DNA of 14,836 nucleotides from Candidatus Rhodoferax randersensis (GCA_016718155.1 JADKEH010000038.1:1-14836), one strand, 5' to 3'. Positions 6,689 through 13,919 are shown, counted from the first letter of the stretch. A program made the numbers and translations. The notes: generated by a model from the letters alone, not told the origin.

Positions 6689-7918
6689 CTACAAACCGAA
6701 TTCAAGACCCGTCTCGGCCAAACCGATCAGCCCCACTTGGCTTTGATTGGCTGCCGATACCGCCAGGGCCGCAAGGTAGGCGCCCTGTGGCGTGTTGTTC
6801 ATGTAGTACACCGCATCGGCCACCTCGCTTGGATAGGGTGCAAGGCCATAGACGGTCGAAAACAGGTAAGTGGCGATCTGTTCCGTGCTGGCAGTCGGCC
6901 GACCGCCGTTGGCCAGGATGCCCCAGATGTCGAGCCGCATGACTGCCCCAGACAAGTCCGCCATGGTGTAGCCTTGATCGAACAGGTCGATCACGTCGCC
7001 GACCAGGGTCTTCTTGGCGGCCAACGCCGAGTGGCCCAGCACCGCGCCAATCAGCAGCGCAGCTTGGCCCGCAGACTGCGAGGTGCCGGTGTCGAATGCC
7101 ACGCCCAGGTCGGCGAATTGCGCACGCTCGACGGTATTGAGTTGATCGACGCCGTCGCTGCCCACCAGGTCACGCACCGACCAGACGCTGCCGGCCCTGC
7201 CAAGCGAGTACTCATTGCGTCCACCCAGGTAGCGCACGGTGTCGGTACCGGCATCGCCAAAGATCACGTCGTTGCCCGCGCCGCCGTAGAGTGTGTCATT
7301 GCCGTTGTCGCCGTACAGGTAGTCCGTTCCGGCATCACCAAAGAGGGTGTCAGCGCCGTCGCCACCGTAGAGGTCGTCGTCGCCAGTGTCCCCATACAAC
7401 GTGTCGTTGGCGCCTTCGCCATAGATGACGTCAGTTCCTGCCAGGCCATTGAGCCAATTGCTGGCCGAGCCGCCATAAATTGCATCCGCATAGGAGCTGC
7501 CGTAGGCGTCCTCCACGCTGACCAGCACATCGCTGCCGGTCGCGTTGCCAAAGGCGGTGCCGCGACCCAGATCGAGCGTCACCCCGGCGGCGGCGTATTC
7601 GAAGTGCGCCAAGTCGCGGCCGCTGCCACCATCCATCAGATCGTCACCGGCATCACTGATGAAGCCGTCGTTGCCGTCTTCACCGAACAACCGGTCGTCT
7701 CCGGCGCCGCCGTCGAGCAAATCGTCACCCGTCCAGCCGTACAGGTCATCGTTGCCGGTGTCGCCATACAAAGTGTCGTTGCCGGCACCCCCGTCGATCG
7801 CGTCGGCGCCGCCGTAGCCTGCCAACACGTCGTTGCCGCCGAGACCCGCCATCTGATCAGATTGGTCGGTGCCGGCAATGAGGGGGTCGTTGCCCTCGGT
7901 TCCATAAATCGTTGCCAT
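6689..7918 (-). CDS. RTX calcium-binding protein with C-terminal DUF4214-like region
   Basis: A 409-residue protein from ATG 7918, with aagga nine bases upstream. Residues ~8-105 and ~140-225 hold two blocks of hemolysin-type nonapeptide repeats (GGxGxDxLx), for example GGAGNDTLYGDTGNDDLYG and GGAGNDVIFGDAGTDTV, which fold as calcium-binding beta rolls. Residues ~226-270 (YSLGRAGSVWSVRD to VERAQFADLG) match the segment that often closes such rolls. Residues ~280-409 are helical and end QVGLIGLAETGLEF, as in RTX proteins carrying DUF4214-like C-termini; this end may also hold the type I secretion signal. There is no N-terminal signal peptide, consistent with type I export. No protease or other enzymatic domain is visible, so it is probably a surface or matrix protein. 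No ABC exporter or membrane-fusion gene is nearby. Confidence 0.9.
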   Translation of the reverse strand: MATIYGTEGNDPLIAGTDQSDQMAGLGGNDVLAGYGGADAIDGGAGNDTLYGDTGNDDLYGWTGDDLLDGGAGDDRLFGEDGNDGFISDAGDDLMDGGSGRDLAHFEYAAAGVTLDLGRGTAFGNATGSDVLVSVEDAYGSSYADAIYGGSASNWLNGLAGTDVIYGEGANDTLYGDTGDDDLYGGDGADTLFGDAGTDYLYGDNGNDTLYGGAGNDVIFGDAGTDTVRYLGGRNEYSLGRAGSVWSVRDLVGSDGVDQLNTVERAQFADLGVAFDTGTSQSAGQAALLIGAVLGHSALAAKKTLVGDVIDLFDQGYTMADLSGAVMRLDIWGILANGGRPTASTEQIATYLFSTVYGLAPYPSEVADAVYYMNNTPQGAYLAALAVSAANQSQVGLIGLAETGLEFGL

Positions 7919-7947
7919 AGAAAGGTGTCCTTTTCAAGTAAACGCTA

Positions 7948-7963
7948 GGCTGCGCGGGCAGCC
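7948..7963. repeat. small hairpin ggctgc-gcgg-gcagcc upstream of the RTX gene
   Basis: A perfect six-base-pair stem with a four-base loop lies 30 bp upstream of the RTX start codon, within its probable 5' leader. It could affect leader structure, but it is short and may be chance in GC-rich DNA. Confidence 0.3.
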
Positions 7964-8006
7964 GATTGAGACGCTTCAGGTCAATGGTAGAGCGTTGCGG
8001 TAGATC

Positions 8007-8023
8007 GATCTGTGCGCTGGCAC
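8007..8023 (-). promoter_or_regulatory. upstream element gtgccagcgcacagatc, RTX gene
   Basis: Read on the minus strand, this shares AGCGCACAGATC-type sequence with the elements upstream of the BON genes and points toward the RTX gene, whose start is about 105 bp downstream of its left edge. The left half is imperfect (gtgcc instead of gtgcgc). Confidence 0.4.
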
Positions 8024-8085
8024 ACCTCAGACGCAGTCGCGACACCGGGTTGTTTGGTGGCCAACTTGGCCCGCAATCGTTGGCA

Positions 8086-8169
8086 CCCGTAGCCGACTTC
8101 TTGATCACCGGCGCCGTCTGGCAAGGTATCGCCCTGATCGCCTACGGCGTGAGCCGGCGAGGTAAGTGA
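8086..8169 (+). pseudogene. duplicated, internally deleted 3' end of the AI-2E transporter gene
   Basis: Bases 8086-8144 match 6237-6298 of the transporter gene with few changes and one missing codon (PVADFLITGAVWQGIALIAY against PVAAYFLITGAIWQGIALIAY). The sequence then jumps to the last codons (YGVSRRGK-stop against YGVSRRGN-stop, 6480-6506), so roughly 180 bp present in the full copy are absent. The join lies at a shared tac. Frame and stop are preserved, but no functional protein can result. Following repeats are also shared with the region after the full gene. Confidence 0.85.
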
Positions 8170-8177
8170 CAAGCGGT

Positions 8178-8305
8178 CGTCATTGCGAGCGCAGCGTGAA
8201 AGGCCGTCATTGCGAGCGTAGCGCGGCAATCCACCGTTGTGGGCTCACCAGCATGGATCGCCGCGCTACGCTCGCGATGACGGGGGCGGGTTGCTCGCAA
8301 TGACG
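8178..8305. repeat. cluster of CGTCATTGCGAGCG repeats in both orientations
   Basis: Forward units start at 8178 (truncated) and 8205-8233. A reverse unit lies at 8254-8282 and a short reverse piece at 8293-8305. The units at 8205 and 8254 face each other across 20 bases and can form a near-perfect 29-bp stem. The cluster fills the gap between the transporter scar and the stop of the receiver-domain gene, so it may act as a transcription barrier for that minus-strand operon. Confidence 0.9.
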
Positions 8306-8315
8306 GAGGGTGCGG

Positions 8316-8720
8316 TCAGCGGCGGCTGCGGGTCAGGGACAGGGCGGCGTCCAGGGCGGTGGTGAATTCGTCGATCCGGATCGGTTTGGTCAGGTAGCGA
8401 AAGCAGCCGGCGGTCAAGCCCCGCTGGACGTCTTCGGGCATCGCATTGGCGCTGAGCGCGATCACCGGAATACAGGCCGTGGTCGGGTCCTGCGCCAGTA
8501 TCTCCAGGGCGTCGAGGCCACTCATGCCCGGCAGACTGATGTCCATCAGGATGACATCGGGCAAACACTGGCGCGCCTGCGCCAGACCGTCCTCGCCATC
8601 GAGCGCGGTCAGCAGACGGACGTCGGGCCGGCGCTCAAGGATCTCCTCCATCAGCGTCACATTGGACGGGTTGTCCTCGACGTAGAGCAGCGTGTGCAAG
8701 GGCGCGTCGTCCAGACCCAT
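8316..8720 (-). CDS. response regulator receiver domain, probably the detached C-terminus of the kinase
   Basis: A 134-residue single receiver (REC) domain. Visible landmarks are the acidic pair E15-D16 (LLYVEDNP), the phosphoacceptor D60 (PDVILMDISLPGMSG), the conserved Ser/Ala region VIALSANAMPED, and K112 (LTKPIRI). There is no output domain. The frame is open further upstream and reads GPPPGAHADSTAPMGLDD, which joins naturally to the end of the kinase ATPase domain (FWIELDRASAP). One missing base near 8765 in the kinase gene would explain the split, giving a hybrid kinase-receiver. If the split is real, the ATG at 8720 lies inside the kinase reading frame (64-base overlap) and coupling is expected. 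The domain would take phosphate from His367 of the kinase. Confidence 0.88.
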   Translation of the reverse strand: MGLDDAPLHTLLYVEDNPSNVTLMEEILERRPDVRLLTALDGEDGLAQARQCLPDVILMDISLPGMSGLDALEILAQDPTTACIPVIALSANAMPEDVQRGLTAGCFRYLTKPIRIDEFTTALDAALSLTRSRR

Positions 8721-10513
8721 CGGTGCCGTGCTGTCCGCGTGGGCACCTGGCGGGGGCCCGACGGGGCACTGGCCCGGTCCAGCTCAATCCAGAATTCACT
8801 GCCCTCGCCTACCGTACTCTGCACACCGATGCTGCCGCCCATCATGTCCACCAGGCGCTTGCACACCACCAGGCCGATACCGGTGCCCTCAATCGCGCCG
8901 GCCTGTTGCCCAAGTCGGTTGAAGGACTGAAAAAGCTGGCTGATCTCGGCTGGTGTCAGGCCCGCGCCGGTGTCTCGCACGCTGACGCGCATCCGGGACG
9001 GACCGCTCTGGCCACAGCTCACGATCACGCTGCCGCCCGAGCGGTTGTGCTTGATCGCATTGGAGAGCAAATTGACCAACACCTGCTTCAGGCGCAGGGG
9101 GTCCGTGTTGACATAGGCGCCCTCACCCGGTTTGGCAAAGACAACTTGGATGCCGCTGAACTGCGCCTGCGGCTCGATCATCGCCTCGCAGTCGCGCAGC
9201 GTGTCCGCCAGCGACGTGGGCTCCAGCACCAGCGCCAGCGTGCCGGACTCGATTACCGCCAGATCGAGAATCTCGTTGATCAACTCCAGCAGGTACCAGC
9301 CGGCCTTGAGAATCTGGTCAATGCTCTTCTTCTGGGTGGGCGTGGGCGGCAGGGAACTGGAATCCAGTAGCTGCGCAAAACCCAGAATCGCGCCCAGTGG
9401 GGTGCGCAGCTCGTGGCTCATGCTCGACAGAAACTCCGTCTTCGCCTGGTTGGCTTGCTCCGCCACCAGCCTGGCGGCCTCCAACTCCGCGTTGCGATCC
9501 TCCAGCACATGAATCAGCCGCAGCCGCTCGGCTTCAACTCGCTGGCGAGCGGTGTTGTCGGTTCCTATCAACAGAAAACCGATGATGACGCCCAAGACAT
9601 CGCGCAAGGCGGTGACCGAGACCACGGCGGGCAGACGGCTGCCATCCTTGCGCAAGTAGGTCAGCTCATAAATGTCCTCGACGCCCCGCGCGGCTTTGTG
9701 CACCAGCGCCTCGAAGCCGGGCGCAATCGGCGTGCCCAGCTCGGCGCTGAGCGCCTGGGCGCGGGCGATCAGTTCCGCGGGGTCCGACAGCTCGGCCGGT
9801 GTCAACCGGTTTTGCACCTCGCCCGCCGAGTAGCCCAACATGCGTTGGGCACCGGTGTTGAAGATCTGGATCACACCCCGCGCATCCGTGGCGATGCTGG
9901 AAAAGTTCGCACTCTGAAGGATGGCGGCCTGAAGCGCCCCGCTATTGAGCAGGGCTTCCTGGCGGTGTCGCTCGGTGATGTCACTCAAGGCGACGCGCAC
10001 CTCGCTGCGCTGGCGGCTGCCCGCGCGCAGGGCCGAATTGGACAAATAGTCGAGCTGGGCATGGAACAGCGTACCGTCGCCGCGTTGCAACGCCAGCTCA
10101 ACCTTGCCCTGGTGGCCGACCGTCTCGACATGGCGGAAGTTGCGAGCCCAGTTGTCCTGGTCCTCGGGCGCCACGAACGAGGCAAAGCTTCGGTGCAAGA
10201 CTTGCCGACGGTCCATGCCGAGCAGCGCGGTACCGGTGAGGTTGATCTCCGCAATGATGCCCTCGGTCGTGAGGGTCAGGTAACCGACCGGGGCCAGTTC
10301 ATACAGGTCTACATAACGATCGCGCGATTCCTCCAGGTCCAGCTTGGCCTGCCGCAGGGCTTCGTTCTGCATCTCCAGCTCGATCTGATGCACCTGCAGC
10401 TCATGCAGCAGGTCGGTCACGGCGCGCTCAGCGGGGGGGGGGGGCGAGATCATACGCAAGTCGTGTCTCGGCTGCAACGCGCAGATGGGAAAACTGCGAG
10501 TCAGACAAGTCAT
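8657..10513 (-). CDS. PAS-PAS sensor histidine kinase (hybrid kinase if frames are joined)
   Basis: A 618-codon frame. Residues ~33-65 are a Gln/Glu-rich helix (LLHELQVHQIELEMQNEALR), then a PAS domain (~68-180, YELAPVGYLTLTTEGIIAEIN), a second PAS (~195-320, NFSSIATDARGVIQIFNTGA), a HisKA dimerisation domain with phosphoacceptor H367 (FLSSMSHELRTPLGAILGF) and a HATPase domain (N485 in NLLSNAIKH, DTGAGL, GTGIGLVVCKRL, GEGSEFWIEL). There are no membrane segments, so it is a cytoplasmic sensor. The natural start is probably the ATG at 10532, which overlaps the CheB-CheR stop as ATGA and reads MSTSNFNDLSDSQFSHLRVA. In the sequence as given that frame hits TGA straight after a 12-C tract; 11 or 14 Cs would join it to the kinase. 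From the ATG at 10513 or 10453 the kinase is in frame with 12 Cs. After ~residue 583 the given frame is probably wrong (see the receiver gene). Confidence 0.88.
   Translation of the reverse strand: MTCLTRSFPICALQPRHDLRMISPPPPAERAVTDLLHELQVHQIELEMQNEALRQAKLDLEESRDRYVDLYELAPVGYLTLTTEGIIAEINLTGTALLGMDRRQVLHRSFASFVAPEDQDNWARNFRHVETVGHQGKVELALQRGDGTLFHAQLDYLSNSALRAGSRQRSEVRVALSDITERHRQEALLNSGALQAAILQSANFSSIATDARGVIQIFNTGAQRMLGYSAGEVQNRLTPAELSDPAELIARAQALSAELGTPIAPGFEALVHKAARGVEDIYELTYLRKDGSRLPAVVSVTALRDVLGVIIGFLLIGTDNTARQRVEAERLRLIHVLEDRNAELEAARLVAEQANQAKTEFLSSMSHELRTPLGAILGFAQLLDSSSLPPTPTQKKSIDQILKAGWYLLELINEILDLAVIESGTLALVLEPTSLADTLRDCEAMIEPQAQFSGIQVVFAKPGEGAYVNTDPLRLKQVLVNLLSNAIKHNRSGGSVIVSCGQSGPSRMRVSVRDTGAGLTPAEISQLFQSFNRLGQQAGAIEGTGIGLVVCKRLVDMMGGSIGVQSTVGEGSEFWIELDRASAPSGPRQVPTRTARHRWVWTTRPCTRCSTSRTTRPM
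10433..10444 (-). repeat. 12-base mononucleotide tract (poly-C on the coding strand) in the kinase 5' region
   Basis: Twelve consecutive Gs on the plus strand are Cs in the sense of the kinase gene, encoding Pro-Pro-Pro-Pro in MISPPPPAERAV. It lies about 87 bases after the overlapping ATG at 10532. In that frame, 12 Cs lead to an immediate TGA, while 11 Cs would give a full-length kinase. Tracts of this kind are classic slippage sites and also common places for sequencing error. Confidence 0.9.
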
Positions 10514-10528
10514 TGAAGTTGGATGTGC

Positions 10529-12604
10529 TCATGCTTGCTCCAGAGTTTCAAGGGCCACCATGGCCAACAGAATCAGTTCGGTATTGCCCAGGGCCGTGAC
10601 AATGCGCCGGGCGTTGAGCACCATGCGCCGGGACCCCAGACCCGGGAAATGGTGCTCCACCACATAACCGTCCATCACTTGATCCTTGGGCAGGATGCTT
10701 TCGAGCAGTTCGCGCATCGCCGCAATGTCCCACTGGCCATCACCCAGTTCGTAGATCTTGCGTCCCACTGTTTGTTCGGGACTGACCTGAAAATGCTGGT
10801 AGAAGGAACGGCTGGCGGACACCACCTTTAGTCCAGCGTCCAGCACAATCAAGGGCTCGCTCACGGTGTTGACGATGCCCTCGGCCATGTCCCGCGCCAC
10901 CTGCGCCTCACCCAGCTTGAAGCGCTCCGCCTCGTGCATGGCGGTGATGTCGGTAAAGGTCAGCACCACACCCTCGATCACATTGTCCAGCGTGCGGTAG
11001 GGCTGCATGCGGGCCAGGTACCACGCGCCGTCTTGGGTGCGCACTTCGCGCTCGCGTGGAATGAGTGTGTCGAGCACACTTTGGAGTTCGCCCATCAGGT
11101 CTTCGGCCTCGAAATTCGACTTGATGTCGCCCAAGGGCCGCCCGACATCGGAGGCGATCAGGCGGTAGGTTTTGACCGCCTCGCGTGTGAAGCGGCGGAT
11201 GACCAGGTCGTGGTCCAGAAACAGCGCGCCGGTGTTGACGTTGTCGAGCAGGTTCTTCAAGTCGTTCTGGACACCGTTCAACTGCTCGATCTTGGCATGC
11301 AGCTCGGCGTTGACGGTGATGGTCTCTTCGTTGAGCGACTGCAGTTCTTCCTTGGAGGTCTCCAACTCTTCATTGGACGACTGCAGCTCCTCGTTGGTGG
11401 ACTGCAACTCTTCATTGGTCGACTTGAGCTCTTCGTTGGTGGCCTGCTGCTCCTCGATGGTGGCCTGCAGGTACTCCTTGGCGTAGGCCAGTTCTCGCTC
11501 CAGGTGCTGGGCATGGCTCTGCGCGGCCGAATCAGCGGCGGACTTGCTGCGACCCGGCTTGGTGGACAGTTTCGGCGCGTCGGCAACGTCCTGAAAACTG
11601 ATCAGCAGCAGGTTCTGCGCGGGGTTGGCGCCGCTTGCAGGGGTTGGCAGCAGACGCACGCTAAAACCCACGGTCGCCAAACCGGCATCGGTTTTCATCG
11701 ACACCTCTCGACTCAGCGTGGACGTGCCCTGGGAGACCGCGTTGAGAATGGCCGCGCGCAAATCAAGTTGCAGGCCCTCGCGCGCCATCTCGACCACATT
11801 GGTAGTGACCGGGCCGGGCGGTGGCCGCAGGTAACGGCTGGTGTCCCCATGCACGTAGAGCACGTTGCCGCTGGCGTCCGCCGTCACCGACGCGGGCGCG
11901 TACGACTGCAGCAAGACTCGATTGCTCAGGTCCGCGATGTTGCTGGCTTTGTGTTTGCGGGCCACCAGTCCGTCGGCGGGCTGCCGGCCACGTCCGGCAC
12001 CGGCGCGGCGTCCGAGCGCGGGCAAGGGGATCGCCGAGGCACTGGGGCTGGCCTGGAACAGCTTCCACTTGCGGTTGAGCGGCGTGAACAACTCGGTGTG
12101 GGTGGTGATGCTCTCGGAACTGGAGAGAAACAACACCCCGCCCGGCTTGATGGCGTAGTGAAAGTTGGGGATCAGCCGAGCCTGCTGCTCGGGCTCCAGG
12201 TAGATCATCAGATTGCGGCAGCTCAACACGTCCAGCTTGGTGAACGGCGGGTCCTTGATGACACTCTGGATGGCAAAGACCACCATCTCGCGGATGATCT
12301 TTTTGACCTTGTAGCCGCTCTCGTCCTTGATGAAGAAACGGCGCAAGCGCTCGGGCGACACATCCTGCGCAATGTTGAGCGGGTAGCTGCCACCGCGTGC
12401 CTGCACGATCACGTCGTCGTCAATGTCGGTGGCATAAATCTGAACCCGAAACTCCTTGTGGCTCTCATCCATCAGCTCACGCAGCAGGATGGCAATCGAG
12501 TACGCCTCCTCGCCGCTGGCGCAACCGGGCACCCAGACCCGAAACACGTAGTCGTCGGGCTTGTTGGCCAGAAGCAGGGGCAGCACTTCCTCCTTGAGCG
12601 CCAC
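10529..12604 (-). CDS. CheR methyltransferase, coiled-coil and PAS part of a CheB-CheR-PAS fusion
   Basis: A 691-codon frame (GTG at 12604, probably not a true start). Residues 1-~175 are the catalytic part of a CheR-type SAM-dependent methyltransferase: WVPGCASGEEAYSIA (24-38) and DVLSCRNLMIYL (125-136). Residues ~235-345 form a linker with PAS-like features. Residues ~365-450 form a long coiled coil built from EELxSTNEELQS heptads. A PAS domain follows (~450-555, NTGALFLDHDLVIRRF to VVLTFTDITAMHEAE), then another (~570-685, VNTVSEPLIVLDAGLKVVSA). The upstream ORF supplies the CheB half and the first part of CheR; the join needs two extra bases, after which TSFFRDPGAFVALKEE is restored, the canonical CheR motif. 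Such fusions occur with histidine kinases in non-classical signalling, and no chemoreceptor gene is seen here. The stop overlaps the ATG of the kinase gene. Confidence 0.88.
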   Translation of the reverse strand: MALKEEVLPLLLANKPDDYVFRVWVPGCASGEEAYSIAILLRELMDESHKEFRVQIYATDIDDDVIVQARGGSYPLNIAQDVSPERLRRFFIKDESGYKVKKIIREMVVFAIQSVIKDPPFTKLDVLSCRNLMIYLEPEQQARLIPNFHYAIKPGGVLFLSSSESITTHTELFTPLNRKWKLFQASPSASAIPLPALGRRAGAGRGRQPADGLVARKHKASNIADLSNRVLLQSYAPASVTADASGNVLYVHGDTSRYLRPPPGPVTTNVVEMAREGLQLDLRAAILNAVSQGTSTLSREVSMKTDAGLATVGFSVRLLPTPASGANPAQNLLLISFQDVADAPKLSTKPGRSKSAADSAAQSHAQHLERELAYAKEYLQATIEEQQATNEELKSTNEELQSTNEELQSSNEELETSKEELQSLNEETITVNAELHAKIEQLNGVQNDLKNLLDNVNTGALFLDHDLVIRRFTREAVKTYRLIASDVGRPLGDIKSNFEAEDLMGELQSVLDTLIPREREVRTQDGAWYLARMQPYRTLDNVIEGVVLTFTDITAMHEAERFKLGEAQVARDMAEGIVNTVSEPLIVLDAGLKVVSASRSFYQHFQVSPEQTVGRKIYELGDGQWDIAAMRELLESILPKDQVMDGYVVEHHFPGLGSRRMVLNARRIVTALGNTELILLAMVALETLEQA

Positions 12605-13529
12605 AAAGGCCCGGGGTCGCGGAAAAACTGGTGACGTTGATCAGCAGTTCCTTGAACAGCGCCTGCACCTCGGGCGGATGGGACTTGAGGAAACGGGCAT
12701 AGACCGCCATGTCGTCAATGTTGTGTTGTGCCATGCGCCGCTCGATGCGCCGGCCAATGGTGCTCTTCTTGTAGAGCGAGAAATCATGGCCGGTGCTGCT
12801 GCGCACTTGCAGCAAGATCTGATTGAGGCCGTTGACATCGGCGGCCGGCAAGACCCGCGGCACGCGCTGGCGAAACACCGACTGGCGCACCAGTTCGACC
12901 AACATCCTGGGCATCTTCTCCAGCGCCAGAATATGCGTGGCAAAACCGGCCGCGATGGCGCTTTGGGGCATGCCCTCGTACTTGGCGGTAGCGGGCTCCT
13001 GCACCATGCACACACCGCCGGCGCCGTGGATGGCGCGCAGTCCCAGTGTGCCGTCGGTGGCGGTGCCGGACAACACGATGCCGATGGCCGCCTGTTCCAG
13101 ATCGACGGCCAGGGAACGAAAGAAGGCGTCAATCGGCATGCGCTGGCCACGCGCCAGTGTCGGCGCCGAGAGTTGCAGCACACCGTTGAGCAGAGCCATC
13201 TCGCGGTTGGGAGGAATGATGTAGACGTGGTCGGGCTCGACCACCGCCTGGTCCTGCGCCTCGGCCACCGGCATCGCCGTGGAGCGTTGCAGGATCTCGG
13301 TCAACAGGCTGTCATGGCCCGGATCAAGGTGCGGCACCAATACAAACGCCATGCCGGTATCGACCGGGCAGGCCCGGAAAAACTGCTCGAAGGCCTCCAG
13401 GCCACCGGCCGACGCGCCGATGCCGACAATCGGAAAGCCCGCAGAAGCGGGCGCTGGCGTGCCATCGTCGGGCGCCTGGGCGCCCGGCAGCGGGCTGTCA
13501 GCCGATTTCGATACGCTTCGTTTGACCAC
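12477..13529 (-). CDS. CheB methylesterase and N-terminal CheR part of a CheB-CheR-PAS fusion
   Basis: Starts at GTG 13529 (MVKRSVSKSAD), chosen because gaggaag lies four bases upstream and the CheB domain follows after a ~30-residue Pro/Ala linker. Residues ~32-215 are a CheB-type methylesterase/glutamine amidase with the triad S40 (GIGASAGG), H67 (VLVPHLDPGH) and D159 (SGTATDGTLGL); spacing matches classical CheB. There is no receiver domain in front, as is usual in these fusions. Residues ~228-302 are the helical N-terminal part of CheR (VNGLNQILLQVRSSTGHDFS, YKKSTIGRRIERRMAQHNID, ELLINVTSF). After TSF the frame is wrong: the ~47 codons down to 12477 are not CheR. The true sequence continues in the frame of the ORF ending at 10529. 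The break is at a T5 run and a GGG run about 12 bases apart, each apparently one base short. Confidence 0.88.
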   Translation of the reverse strand: MVKRSVSKSADSPLPGAQAPDDGTPAPASAGFPIVGIGASAGGLEAFEQFFRACPVDTGMAFVLVPHLDPGHDSLLTEILQRSTAMPVAEAQDQAVVEPDHVYIIPPNREMALLNGVLQLSAPTLARGQRMPIDAFFRSLAVDLEQAAIGIVLSGTATDGTLGLRAIHGAGGVCMVQEPATAKYEGMPQSAIAAGFATHILALEKMPRMLVELVRQSVFRQRVPRVLPAADVNGLNQILLQVRSSTGHDFSLYKKSTIGRRIERRMAQHNIDDMAVYARFLKSHPPEVQALFKELLINVTSFSATPGLCGAQGGSAAPASGQQARRLRVSGLGARLRQRRGGVLDCHPAA

Positions 13530-13623
13530 GGAACTTCCTCAGGGTTGACACTATCGGAGGGATGGTACTCCTGCGCAAGGTGCCCGAGGCGATCAATACG
13601 CCCTGCATTTGACTATCGAAGCC

Positions 13624-13886
13624 CGTCAGTGCGAGCGCAGCGCGGCAATCCATTTCGTCATCGCGAGCGTAGACCTTCGTCATTGCGAGCGTTGCGCGGC
13701 AAACCAAGGTACCGTCATTGCGAGCGTAGCGCGGCAATCCACCACTGCGACAGGTCGACATGGATTGCCGCGCTACGCTCGCAATGACGAAGCACCAAGT
13801 CACTCGCAATGACGAAGCACAGGTCGCTCCCAATGACGGGCAACACTACGCTCGCGATGACGTGCACCGCAACGCTCGCAATGACG
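13624..13886. repeat. array of CGTCATTGCGAGCG...GCGGCAATCCA repeats, both orientations
   Basis: Forward units start at 13624, 13656 (truncated), 13678 and 13713. Reverse units end at 13789 (full), 13814, 13838, 13862 and 13886 (mostly the 14-18 bp outer half). The units 13713-13741 and 13761-13789 are exact reverse complements over 29 bp with a 19-base loop, a very strong hairpin. Spacing is irregular and no unit-spacer regularity exists. The array fills most of the 486-bp gap between the divergent CheB-CheR gene and the stand-alone CheB gene. No ORF in it is supported. A mobile REP/MITE-like origin is inferred. Confidence 0.93.
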
Positions 13887-13919
13887 AAATAGTGTCGCGC
13901 AACCCGTAGGCCACAGTCG

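Noticed and set aside
6737..7948. 403-residue plus-strand ORF opposite the RTX gene
   Set aside because: Its Val/Ala repeats are the antisense of RTX nonapeptide codons. The minus strand has a good ribosome binding site and start.
9413..10516. 367-residue plus-strand ORF opposite the histidine kinase
   Set aside because: The minus strand shows PAS, HisKA and HATPase motifs in the right order; the plus frame has none.
11330..11480. Apparent DNA tandem repeat inside the CheR-PAS gene
   Set aside because: It encodes the EELQSTNEELQS coiled-coil heptads typical of these fusions, so the periodicity is explained by the protein.
10934..12634. 566-residue plus-strand ORF opposite the CheB-CheR-PAS gene
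   Set aside because: It is a shadow of GC-rich codon usage. The minus strand shows clear CheR, coiled-coil and PAS motifs, and the plus-strand translation has no recognisable family.
12600..12640. Programmed ribosomal frameshift in the CheB-CheR gene
   Set aside because: Two separate one-base corrections about 12 bases apart are needed to restore the family motif. No single slippery site gives the known sequence.
12561..13787. 408-residue plus-strand ORF opposite the CheB half
   Set aside because: The minus strand carries the CheB triad. The plus frame also runs on into the repeat array, which is not expected of a gene.
13624..13886. Possible CRISPR array
   Set aside because: Units occur in both orientations, many are truncated, spacers are irregular or absent, and no cas gene is nearby.
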